Source: Bacteroidales bacterium | Lineage (GTDB): Bacteria > Bacteroidota > Bacteroidia > Bacteroidales > ML635J-15 | Direction: 5' to 3' | Assembly (NCBI GenBank): GCA_028697515.1 | Contig: JAQVEY010000016.1 | Location: 1-15,036, forward strand | DNA length: 15,036 nt | Shown here: piece after piece, positions 1 to 6,726 of the stretch | Layout: every line of letters starts with the position of its first letter | Position numbering within the stretch: the stretch's first letter is position 1 | Position numbers and translations under genes: made by a program | The notes under the pieces: model-generated | What the model was told of the DNA's origin: nothing | Seen by the model: the letters and a program-made list of their open reading frames with translations, nothing else | The model's database searches: none

Positions 1-1
1 T

Positions 2-580
2 TTGGATGAGTTGGATGAGAATGATCCTAAAAAACAAGATTTGCAATTAATTGTTGATCAGTCAATTAGGTGCAAGAATATAGTAAGCAATTTGTTGAAT
101 TTTGCAAGAAAAAGCAAAATAAAAGTAGAGGAAGTAAATATTTGCGAGTTTATTCAAAAAACTCTTAATTCTGTTGTAATACCTGAAAATATTAATACAG
201 ATGTGAAATGTCAGATAAAAGATAAAAATGTGATGATTGATACTGAGCAAATGACACAAGCATTAACGAATCTGGAAAAGAACGCTGTTGAAGCAATGCC
301 TAATGGTGGAATGCTTTCTATTCTTGTCGAGGAAGAGAATGGCCATGTAATAATCTATATCGAAGATGAGGGTATTGGTATTCCTGAAGAGAATATAGAA
401 AAACTTTTCACTCCATTTTTTACAACTAAAGAAATTGGCAAAGGAACAGGTTTGGGTTTGCCTCTTGTATATGGTATTATTAAAATGCATAGTGGGAAAA
501 TCGCAGTTAATTCAAATAATGATCCTGCTAAAGGAAAAACAGGAACAACTTTTATGATTAAATTACCAAGAATAAATTAA
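2..580 (+). CDS. Sensor histidine kinase, C-terminal part (5' end outside window)
   Basis: This is the back half of a two-component histidine kinase; the reading frame is already open at the window edge, so the true start lies upstream and the first codon here (TTG) is unlikely to be the start. Residues 20-38 look like the end of the dimerisation helix pair. The ATP-binding domain is complete: N box NLEKNA (90-95), G1 box DEGIGI (122-127), F box FTPFF (136-140) and G2 box GKGTGLGL (146-153). The FTPFFTTK stretch and GLGLPLVYGI ending resemble NtrB/ZraS-type kinases. The phosphorylated histidine and any sensor domain are not in view, so the signal cannot be named. It lies 18 bases before a receiver gene and probably shares a transcript with the next two genes. 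Confidence 0.9.
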   Translation: MDELDENDPKKQDLQLIVDQSIRCKNIVSNLLNFARKSKIKVEEVNICEFIQKTLNSVVIPENINTDVKCQIKDKNVMIDTEQMTQALTNLEKNAVEAMPNGGMLSILVEEENGHVIIYIEDEGIGIPEENIEKLFTPFFTTKEIGKGTGLGLPLVYGIIKMHSGKIAVNSNNDPAKGKTGTTFMIKLPRIN

Positions 581-598
581 AACTTAATAATAAAGAAT

Positions 599-997
599 AT
601 GGAAACAAATAAGAAAAAAACAATTTTTATTGTAGATGATGACGCTGATTATCTTTTTCAAATGACAAAAATGATCGAAAAGATGGGTTTTGAAGTAATT
701 AGTGCTTATGGGCAAAAGGAAGCTGAAAAGGTCATAGGGGTAATTAATCCTGATTTGGCGATTTTTGATTTAATGATGGAAAATAAAGATAGTGGTTTTA
801 TCTTATGTCATAAAATAAAACAGATTAAGCCTGATTTACCAATAATTATAGCTACTGCTCTTACTGCTGATACAGGTATGATTTTCGGTTTGGATAACGA
901 AAAGGATAGAAAATGGATAAAAGCAGATTTATATCTTGAAAAAGGATTACGTCCTGACCAATTGCATCGTGAAATAAATAAACTATTAAAATTATGA
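599..997 (+). CDS. Stand-alone receiver (response regulator) protein
   Basis: A 132-residue CheY-like receiver domain with no output domain. The acidic cluster VDDD (12-15), phospho-acceptor Asp57 in IFDLMM, Thr86 and the late Lys115 are all in the expected places. Instead of the usual Lys-Pro after beta-5 it has LEKGL. The segment around 98-118 (DNEKDRKWIKADLYLEKG) is longer than in CheY. With no DNA-binding part it probably works as a phosphate shuttle or by protein contact between the kinase before it and the hybrid kinase after it. It overlaps the next gene by four bases (ATGA), which suggests coupled translation. Confidence 0.9.
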   Translation: METNKKKTIFIVDDDADYLFQMTKMIEKMGFEVISAYGQKEAEKVIGVINPDLAIFDLMMENKDSGFILCHKIKQIKPDLPIIIATALTADTGMIFGLDNEKDRKWIKADLYLEKGLRPDQLHREINKLLKL

Positions 998-2115
998 GCA
1001 AGTTAAATCTTTTAATTGTTGATGACGAACCCGGTATCAGATCTGGTGCCGAAAGAGTTCTTCGCGATTTTTCAGTCGGCTATCCATTTATGGATGAGGA
1101 TTTTACATTCGAAATCATTGAAGCTGAAACAGGTGAAAAAGCAATAGATATCATTAATTCAACTAAAGTTGATATTATTCTATTGGATAATAAATTGCCC
1201 GGAATAGATGGTATTGAAGTGTTAGAGTATATTAATCAAAATGAAATAGATATTTCAGTAATGATGATTACTTCATACGCTTCATTAGATCTTGCGATAA
1301 AAGCTACTAATAAAGGAGCATTTAATTTCGTACCAAAACCATTTACTCCAGCAGAGTTAAAAACTGCAGTTGACAATATTACGAAAAACCTGTTCTTAAA
1401 ACGCATGACAAAACAAATGAAGGAAGAGGGAAAGCAAATTAGATTTCAATTTTTATCCGTCCTTTCACATGAATTAAAATCTCCCATAAATGCAATTGAA
1501 GGTTATTTGAAAATCATGAAAGACAAACAGGTTGGCGATAATCTTGATGATTATATGGAAATGATAGGTCGTTCGTTGGAAAGAATTAAAGGAATGAGAT
1601 CTTTAATTATGGACTTATTGGATCTTACCAGAATTGAAGCTAAAACCAAAATTAGAGATTTGCGAAAAAATGATATTTTCGAAATAGCTAAAACTGTTGT
1701 TGATTCAATAGAACCGCTAGCAATACAAAAAAATATAAAACTGTATCTAGATGCTCAAGAAAATTCAATTTTTCTCTGCGATAAATCCGAAATTGAAATG
1801 ATTTTTAATAACTTGGTTTCTAATGCAGTAAAATATAATGTTGATAATGGTAAGGTTTATATCAAAATTGACTTAAAACAGACTGAATTAGTGATTTCTG
1901 TTGAAGATACAGGTATTGGTATGACTGAGGAAGAATGTGCTTTGCTATTTAAAGATTTTGTGAGAATTAAAAATAATAAAACAAAATTTGTTACTGGAAG
2001 TGGATTAGGATTATCAATTGCAAAAAAAATGGCAGAATTATATGAAGGAACAATTGAAGTTTTAAGTGAACCAGATAAGGGAAGTAAATTTATTGTGTCT
2101 ATTCCTGTTGTTTAG
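994..2115 (+). CDS. Soluble receiver-histidine kinase hybrid
   Basis: An N-terminal receiver is joined to a C-terminal histidine kinase. In the receiver (about 5-125) I see VDDE (9-12), phospho-acceptor Asp65 in LLDNKLPG, and Lys115 in VPKPF; about ten extra residues (26-38) sit between strand 1 and strand 2. The DHp helix carries His159 in the motif SHELKSPINAIEG. The ATPase domain has an N box (NLVSNAVKYN), DTGIGM and TGSGLGLSIAKK. There is no signal peptide or membrane segment, so it is a cytoplasmic kinase whose activity is presumably set by phosphorylation of its own receiver. It is the last gene of the first signalling unit and is followed by a hairpin terminator. The partner that receives the signal from this kinase is not evident. 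Confidence 0.9.
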   Translation: MSKLNLLIVDDEPGIRSGAERVLRDFSVGYPFMDEDFTFEIIEAETGEKAIDIINSTKVDIILLDNKLPGIDGIEVLEYINQNEIDISVMMITSYASLDLAIKATNKGAFNFVPKPFTPAELKTAVDNITKNLFLKRMTKQMKEEGKQIRFQFLSVLSHELKSPINAIEGYLKIMKDKQVGDNLDDYMEMIGRSLERIKGMRSLIMDLLDLTRIEAKTKIRDLRKNDIFEIAKTVVDSIEPLAIQKNIKLYLDAQENSIFLCDKSEIEMIFNNLVSNAVKYNVDNGKVYIKIDLKQTELVISVEDTGIGMTEEECALLFKDFVRIKNNKTKFVTGSGLGLSIAKKMAELYEGTIEVLSEPDKGSKFIVSIPVV

Positions 2116-2143
2116 TAATAGAATAGTTTAGTTTAGTTTGAAA

Positions 2144-2187
2144 ACTCTGCAGGTTTTTCTTCTTTACCTGCAGAGTATTTTATTTTA
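2144..2187 (+). terminator. Rho-independent terminator after the hybrid kinase
   Basis: A perfect 11-base stem (ACTCTGCAGGT at 2144-2154 with ACCTGCAGAGT at 2166-2176) encloses an 11-base pyrimidine-rich loop and is followed by ATTTTATTTTA. It starts 28 bases after the stop codon at 2115. It should end the first signalling transcript and separates it from the Cache-PAS kinase. Confidence 0.88.
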
Positions 2188-2209
2188 GTAATATCTAAGT
2201 TTTTAATCA

Positions 2210-2217
2210 TAAATTTG
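2210..2217 (+). promoter_or_regulatory. Possible Bacteroidota -7 promoter box
   Basis: TAAATTTG matches the Bacteroidota -7 consensus TAnnTTTG. It lies after the terminator and 34 bases before the GTG start at 2252, a good distance for a promoter. The upstream -33 element is weak: only TTAG is found near the expected place (2185-2188). In DNA this AT-rich an 8-base match can be chance. Confidence 0.45.
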
Positions 2218-2251
2218 CATAATTTTACTAAAATTTTTTATTCGATAATTT

Positions 2252-4339
2252 GTGAAATTAAGACCACTTTCCATAAAACTTAAATTGTTTTTGCCAATTA
2301 GTGCTATTATTACAAGTGTAGTGATTGTATTAGCTATCTGGTTATATTCTGATTCTGTTAGAACTTTCGAAGAACAATTAAAAAATAGTCTTAAACTTGA
2401 GGTAAGAACTATTTCAAAAATGTTTGATCGAGAACAAAAACTTAAAATAGAGAATGTAAAAAAAAGTATAAAACTTGCCTTAAAAATATTTAACGAAAGT
2501 AGTTTTTATATTGTAAATAATGTATTAGAGTTTATTGCAGAAAATCAGTTAACAGGTGAGAAAACTAGTGTATATTTAAATCCTTGGTATTTGAATGGCT
2601 ATCTGATAAACGATAATAATAGCTTTGTTGATAGTATTCAAAATCTGATTGGTGGAACTGTTACTATATTTCAGAAAACCGACAGTGGTTATGTCAGAAT
2701 TTCGACTAATGTGTTGAAAAAGGATGGATCAAGAGCTATTGGAACATTTTTACCGAATGATTCACCAGTTGTTCAAACTATCGAAAAAGGCGAAACTTAT
2801 TTGGGTAGAGCCTATGTGGTTGATGATTGGTATATTACTGCATACGAGCCTATTATTTGTCAAGATAGTATTGTCGGAATGTTATATGTTGGACAAAAAG
2901 AGAAGGATTTGGAAGAATTAAAAGTCATTTTACGAGATTTAACAATCGGGAAAACCGGATATCCTTTTGTCCTGGATGATAACGGGTATATGATTATTCA
3001 CCCAAATCGGGAAGGGGAGTTTTGGGGAGATAGTACGATTTTTTATCAAATTAGAGATAAAAAAGAAGGAACTTTTGAGTATATGATTGATGGTAAAGAA
3101 AAGTTAATGTCTTTTCTTTATTATGAAGATCTAAATATTTATATCGCAGCTTCTGTAGTATTAAAAGAGGAAAGTAAAGAACTACGCCAAGATACAATTC
3201 GAAACTCTATTATTACGGCAATTATTACAATTAGTTTTTTGCTTATTTTTATTTATATTTTCACGACTGACAAGATTTACAGGTTTTTTACTGCTTTAGA
3301 GCAGTCAAAACGAAATTTAAGTGATGCTCAACAAGCTCTGCGTGAATCCGAAGAAAGATTTCAAGAATTATTTGATAGTACTGTAGATGATATATTTGTG
3401 ACAAACATTAATGAAGAAATTGTAGAAGTTAACAAAGCTGCATGCAATACTTTGGGTTATACAAAAGAGGAATTGCTTAAAATGAAAATGTCAGATATAA
3501 AATCTTCACAATTTAAATCCTCAGTAACAAAAAATAGAAAAATAATATTCAAAAAAGGCTCTTATCAATTTGAGTCTGAACATTTAACTAAAGACGGTCG
3601 TATTATAACAGTTGAATTTGTAAGCAGACTTATTACTTACAATAATGAAAAACAAATATTAAGTGTAGTTCGTAATATAACCCGTCGCAGAATGGAGGAA
3701 AGACAAGTTCTGAGTGCTGTAATACAGGCCGAGGAACGTGAACGTCAGAGATTTGCAAAGGATATGCACGATGGCTTAGGTCCTTTGCTTTCTACTATAA
3801 AACTTTATGTTAATGAATTGAAATCTATGACATCAAGCCAAAAAGAGAGAGAGGAAATGGTCAACTATTCGAATGAATTAATTGATGAGGCGGTAGTCGC
3901 AACACGAAATATTTCAAACAATCTAATGCCAAGTGTTATTAATGAATACGGTCTTGTAAAGGCTTTGGAAAGTTTTTGCGATAAAGTAAATAAGGTAAAT
4001 AAAATCAATATCAAATTCGAAACTGAGAATCTTGAAGAAAGACTAGATCAAAATCTTGAGCTAATATTCTTTAGAGTAATAAGCGAATTGATAAATAATA
4101 CAATTAAACACGCTAAAGCAAAAAATATATTTATATTATTAGTTAAAAATGAAGATAAACTTGATCTGTATTTTAAAGATGATGGAATAGGATTTAATGT
4201 GGAAGAAATTCTTACAACAAAAAATTTAGGAATGGGCTTGAAAAATATAATTAGCAGAGTCAAATCAATAAATGGAAAATATAGTTTTAACTCAATTCCT
4301 AAAGAGGGATTTACAATAAAAATTGAAGTGTCAATTTAA
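2252..4339 (+). CDS. Membrane sensor histidine kinase, Cache-PAS-HisKA_3
   Basis: A 695-residue inner-membrane sensor kinase. A first membrane helix (about 14-33) and a second (about 318-338) bracket a large outside domain (about 35-315) that looks like a double Cache ligand-binding module; its second half contains TGYPFVLDDNGYMIIHPN (236-253). A PAS domain follows (about 367-478). The kinase core is the HisKA_3 type with His506 in KDMHDGLGPLL, then an ATPase domain with SELINNTIKHA (611-621), DDGIGF (643-648) and NLGMGLKNI (658-666). This core pairs with NarL-type regulators, and such a regulator is the next gene. Translation appears to start at GTG; the following residues KLRPLSIKLKLFLP are a natural cytoplasmic lead into the first helix. 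The ligand is unknown; Cache domains often bind small organic acids or amino acids. Confidence 0.92.
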   Translation: MKLRPLSIKLKLFLPISAIITSVVIVLAIWLYSDSVRTFEEQLKNSLKLEVRTISKMFDREQKLKIENVKKSIKLALKIFNESSFYIVNNVLEFIAENQLTGEKTSVYLNPWYLNGYLINDNNSFVDSIQNLIGGTVTIFQKTDSGYVRISTNVLKKDGSRAIGTFLPNDSPVVQTIEKGETYLGRAYVVDDWYITAYEPIICQDSIVGMLYVGQKEKDLEELKVILRDLTIGKTGYPFVLDDNGYMIIHPNREGEFWGDSTIFYQIRDKKEGTFEYMIDGKEKLMSFLYYEDLNIYIAASVVLKEESKELRQDTIRNSIITAIITISFLLIFIYIFTTDKIYRFFTALEQSKRNLSDAQQALRESEERFQELFDSTVDDIFVTNINEEIVEVNKAACNTLGYTKEELLKMKMSDIKSSQFKSSVTKNRKIIFKKGSYQFESEHLTKDGRIITVEFVSRLITYNNEKQILSVVRNITRRRMEERQVLSAVIQAEERERQRFAKDMHDGLGPLLSTIKLYVNELKSMTSSQKEREEMVNYSNELIDEAVVATRNISNNLMPSVINEYGLVKALESFCDKVNKVNKINIKFETENLEERLDQNLELIFFRVISELINNTIKHAKAKNIFILLVKNEDKLDLYFKDDGIGFNVEEILTTKNLGMGLKNIISRVKSINGKYSFNSIPKEGFTIKIEVSI

Positions 4340-4383
4340 AGTTATTTCTCAATATTAAACTAGTTTATTTTAAATAGATTGGT

Positions 4384-4391
4384 TATATTTG
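4384..4391 (+). promoter_or_regulatory. Possible Bacteroidota -7 promoter box
   Basis: TATATTTG matches TAnnTTTG and ends 23 bases before the ATG at 4415. A TTTA at 4364-4367 could be a weak -33 element with a 16-base gap, shorter than the usual 19 or so. It would let the regulator be made separately from its kinase, although read-through from 4339 is also likely. Confidence 0.42.
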
Positions 4392-4414
4392 CTTTGTATT
4401 TGAAGTTGATATAA

Positions 4415-5062
4415 ATGAAAGATAAGATTAAAATTATTATTGTTGATGATCACGAAATCTTCCGAAACGGGCTTAAAATGGTTTTGGGGAAGTTGAGTTA
4501 TTCAGAATTGATAGGGGAGGCTAAGAATGGAGTAGAGTTTTTGGAATTATTAAAAAAATCAATACCGGATATAGTGCTACTGGATATCGAAATGCCAGTA
4601 ATGAACGGAATTGAAGCGGCCAAGTCAGCATTGGAAAAGTATCCCAATCTTAATATTATTGCTTTAACAATGTTTAATGATGATGAATATATCAAAAGCA
4701 TGATGGATGTGGGAGTAAAGGGGTTTTTAATAAAAAATATAAATAAAGATACTCTCGATAAGGCAATTCTGACAGTTGTTAATGGAGGTAATTACTATTC
4801 AGAGGAGTTGTTCGAGTTTTTTTCGAAACAAATGACTAAGGATAAATCTGCTGACAAAAATGTAATTGATTTAACACGGCGAGAAAAAGAAATTCTTCAG
4901 CTTTTGTGCGAAGGACTGAGCAATAAGGAAATAGCTGATGAATTGTTTATCAGCGAGCGAACAGTACTAGGACATAAAACTAATCTAATGCTTAAAACGA
5001 ATTGTAAAAATTCGTTGAGTCTTATGGCTTATGCCATTAAAAATAAGTTGGTTGTTATTTAA
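4415..5062 (+). CDS. NarL/LuxR-family response regulator
   Basis: A 215-residue DNA-binding response regulator. The receiver (1-120) has IVDDHE (9-14), phospho-acceptor Asp57 in LLDIEMP, Thr85 and Lys107. The C-terminal four-helix LuxR/GerE domain starts at LTRREKEIL (153-161), continues through LSNKEIADEL (168-177) and ends with the recognition helix around SERTVLGHKTN (180-190). It lies 75 bases after the HisKA_3 kinase on the same strand and is its most likely phosphorylation partner. Its target genes cannot be told from the sequence; the nearest candidates are in this window. Family and length are typical. Confidence 0.93.
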   Translation: MKDKIKIIIVDDHEIFRNGLKMVLGKLSYSELIGEAKNGVEFLELLKKSIPDIVLLDIEMPVMNGIEAAKSALEKYPNLNIIALTMFNDDEYIKSMMDVGVKGFLIKNINKDTLDKAILTVVNGGNYYSEELFEFFSKQMTKDKSADKNVIDLTRREKEILQLLCEGLSNKEIADELFISERTVLGHKTNLMLKTNCKNSLSLMAYAIKNKLVVI

Positions 5063-5083
5063 TAGAAATAATTAAATTAATCT

Positions 5084-5401
5084 ATGTCTAAACTTCAAAA
5101 TATAGAAAATTCTAGCTCAGGAGAAATAATTTTATATCAAAATCCTGATGGAAAGATTAAAATTGAAGTTCGACTCGAGGATGAAACGGTTTGGCTAACA
5201 CAAGAGCAAATGGCTCTTCTTTTTGGTAAAGCCAGAACAACGATAAACGAACATATTCAGAATGTTTTCAAAGAAGGAGAATTAGATGATAAAGTGGTAT
5301 GTCGGAATTTCCGACACACCACTCAACATGGAGCTATTGAAGGAAAAACGCAAGATGTCTCAGTCAAAAATTACAATCTTGCTGTTGCGGGGATTTATTA
5401 A
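5084..5401 (+). pseudogene. RhuM-family (virulence RhuM-like) gene, truncated
   Basis: The 105 residues match the start of RhuM-family proteins: GEIILYQNPDGKIKIEVRLEDETVWLTQ, then the helix-turn-helix-like part EQMALLFGKARTTINEHI, and the family stretch VCRNFRHTTQHGAIEGKTQ. Family members run to roughly 300 or more residues and continue after YNL with a DxIISVGYRV-like segment. Here the match stops at about base 5381, and an unrelated seven-residue tail (AVAGIY plus the preceding Leu) runs into a stop. So this is probably a remnant cut by deletion or replacement rather than a working protein. RhuM genes are common in phage and genomic-island DNA and their function is poorly known. It follows the NarL-type regulator by 21 bases. 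The family assignment is from memory of its motifs. Confidence 0.75.
5294..5322. repeat. Near-perfect palindrome inside the RhuM remnant
   Basis: Arms GTGGTATGTCGGAA (5294-5307) and TTCCGACACACCAC (5309-5322) are inverted copies with a single mismatch around a one-base centre. The palindrome encodes VVCRNFRHT, a conserved part of the RhuM family, so it may follow from coding constraint. No T-run follows, so it is not a terminator. Confidence 0.6.
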
Positions 5402-5569
5402 TCTTAAAGAATCTCCCCATTCCGAAAAACCGATTTCCGATCCTGCATTTTTTACTAATCGGAAAATTGACTTGATCGAATCTTCGCAATCTTCGTTAAT
5501 ACCCGGTTTGTTTTCGTAAACAATTAAGTGTCGACGGGTTTGTGTCAAAATCAGTTATCACATCTTGCG
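5349..5569. repeat. 10-base inverted repeat around the RhuM break
   Basis: CGCAAGATGT at 5349-5358 recurs exactly in inverted orientation as ACATCTTGCG at 5560-5569. The pair encloses the point where the RhuM similarity ends (about 5381). The outer flanks show no clear target duplication, and joining them does not restore the RhuM frame, so it is not a simple clean insertion. Confidence 0.4.
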
Positions 5570-5792
5570 CATAATAATATATTAATCGTAGTAATTCAAT
5601 AATATAGATATTGAGAGGGGGGAGATTTGTGTCTCTATATTTTTCCTATTAGTTCGTTGCTTATTTGAATTTGAAGGTATTATGTTTAATGACAACATCA
5701 GTAACTTCACAAAGAATTCCTTCAGATTGGGTTCAAAACAATCAGGTTAATTACCTTTGATTTATTTGTCAATATAGAAAAGTCAATTATAG
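5402..5792. other. Intergenic stretch with no convincing gene
   Basis: This is the meeting zone of the plus-strand signalling genes and the minus-strand operon. A minus-strand frame (5548 to 5360, TTG start) is open for 62 codons and is less AT-rich than its surroundings, but I recognise no family and it overlaps the RhuM remnant. Around 5685-5760 two overlapping plus-strand frames of 22-23 codons are too short to call. A weak AT stem (AATATAGA 5601-5608 with TCTATATT 5634-5641) encloses a G-run (GGGGGG near 5617) and precedes a few Ts; it could be a poor terminator. The whole stretch looks like decayed gene fragments. Confidence 0.5.
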
Positions 5793-5957
5793 TTAGGAGT
5801 CTTTGTCTGTAATTTCTTTTGATTTATTTTTGCGGTCTTTTTTAAAGCCAATTTTTGATAATAATTTTTCAAAAATATCATGCATCAATTGAAATGAAGA
5901 TACTATTATAACTATTATCATTCCTATTATCCAAACATATCTAATTATTTCATCCAT
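5793..5957 (-). CDS. Small single-helix membrane protein, 54 residues (hypothetical)
   Basis: An ATG-started ORF of 54 residues with one clear membrane helix near its start (IIRYVWIIGMIIVIIVSSFQ, about 4-23) followed by a basic, hydrophilic tail (GFKKDRKNKSK). A short AGG lies five bases before the ATG. Codon use and AT content fit the operon. The frame is open a further 24 codons upstream (to 6029) with no ATG, GTG or TTG start, and those codons also read like protein (KTLKEIDQV just before the Met). This suggests the gene may really begin in another frame at 6046 and be joined by a -1 shift on a seven-A run (5981-5987). Function unknown; possibly the last gene of the lipid operon. Confidence 0.45.
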   Translation of the reverse strand: MDEIIRYVWIIGMIIVIIVSSFQLMHDIFEKLLSKIGFKKDRKNKSKEITDKDS

Positions 5958-6046
5958 AACCTGGTCAATTTCTTTAAGAGTTTTTTTGCTTTGAATTTTA
6001 TTGCTATTATCATTATAATTAAGTCTAGCTTATGTTTTGTTGTCAT
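5945..6046 (-). CDS. Tiny ORF coupled to the cis-prenyltransferase stop (33 residues)
   Basis: Its ATG overlaps the TGA stop of the cis-prenyltransferase gene (ATGA at 6043-6046), the arrangement often used for coupled translation. It encodes 33 residues with a short hydrophobic run (LDLIIMIIAI) and many lysines, then stops at 5945. Codons 20-22 read GCA AAA AAA in zero frame, so the RNA carries A-AAA-AAA, a possible slippery site. A -1 shift there would run into the frame of the 54-residue membrane ORF and give one protein of about 84 residues. It could equally be a broken gene or chance. Confidence 0.3.
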   Translation of the reverse strand: MTTKHKLDLIIMIIAIKFKAKKLLKKLTRLWMK

Positions 6047-6726
6047 TTTTTGGAATTAAAAAAATCTATTGCTGTCAATAAATCACCTTCATTAAAATCT
6101 GGCCAGCTTGTTTTAGTTATATAAATAACTGAGTTTGCGATCTCCCATAAAAGAAAATTGCTTATTCGCTGTTCCCCACTTGTCCTTATTAGTAAATCTG
6201 GTTCTGGTATTTTGGCTGTTGAAAGACAATTTGAAAAAAATATTTCATCAATGTTTTCAGGCTCGACAAGTCCATCACAAACGTCTATGCAGATTGATTT
6301 TGTAGTTTGAATAATATCTTGCCTCGAGCCATAATTTATTGCAAATATGACAGTGATCGTATCGTTCTTGGAGCAAAGCTCTTCTGCATGTTTTAATTGT
6401 TTTTGTGCATTTTTTGGCAGTACATCAATATTTCCAATAATTTTTATCTTTATGTTATTTTCGTACATTTCTTGTAAGTAACGATTAATGGTTTTGGGAA
6501 TAAGTCTCATTAAAAATGTAACTTCTTCTCGTGGTCGCTGCCAATTCTCAGTTGAAAACGTGAAGAATGTCAAATATTTTACTCCTGCTTTAGCTCCTGC
6601 TTCAATAACTTTATGAACAGTTTGTGCTCCAGCTTTATGTCCATACGAGCGTTTTTTATTGTGAGTCTTTGCCCATCGACCATTACCGTCCATAATTATT
6701 GCAATATGCCGTGGTGCATTAGTCAT
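6043..6726 (-). CDS. Cis-prenyltransferase (UppS-like polyprenyl diphosphate synthase)
   Basis: A 227-residue member of the UppS family, which adds isopentenyl units in cis to an allylic diphosphate to give polyprenyl diphosphate, usually the carrier lipid precursor. Visible motifs are IMDGNGRWAK (11-20, catalytic Asp13), GHKAGA (29-34), FSTENWQRP (57-65), NYGSRQDI (131-138) and DLLIRTSGEQRISNFLLW (177-194) with Arg181 and Arg187. In the next segment the family usually has AYAE or AYSE; here it is ANSV, so the metal-binding Glu (Glu213 in E. coli UppS) is Val200. It overlaps the radical SAM gene by eight bases, so the two are probably made together. The context of lipid genes and this substitution suggest a second, specialised enzyme rather than the housekeeping copy. 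It may also be less active. Confidence 0.9.
   Translation of the reverse strand: MTNAPRHIAIIMDGNGRWAKTHNKKRSYGHKAGAQTVHKVIEAGAKAGVKYLTFFTFSTENWQRPREEVTFLMRLIPKTINRYLQEMYENNIKIKIIGNIDVLPKNAQKQLKHAEELCSKNDTITVIFAINYGSRQDIIQTTKSICIDVCDGLVEPENIDEIFFSNCLSTAKIPEPDLLIRTSGEQRISNFLLWEIANSVIYITKTSWPDFNEGDLLTAIDFFNSKK

Noticed and set aside
5286..5519. 77-codon plus-strand frame inside and after the RhuM remnant
   Set aside because: It is an alternative frame of the RhuM coding DNA for most of its length; the protein has no family features.
5360..5548. 62-codon minus-strand open frame with protein-like sequence (INEDCEDSIKSIFRL, GFSEWGDSLRL)
   Set aside because: TTG start only, overlaps the RhuM remnant, no recognisable family and no ribosome site. 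It may be a fragment of a lost gene, so it is noted in the intergenic entry but not called.
5601..5644. Stem AATATAGA/TCTATATT followed by Ts as a terminator
   Set aside because: The stem is eight AT-rich pairs with a 25-base loop, too weak to call; only mentioned in the intergenic entry.
6043..6726. Housekeeping undecaprenyl diphosphate synthase
   Set aside because: Not next to cdsA, dxr or bamA, lies in a lipid operon and has lost the conserved Glu; cannot be excluded without the rest of the genome.
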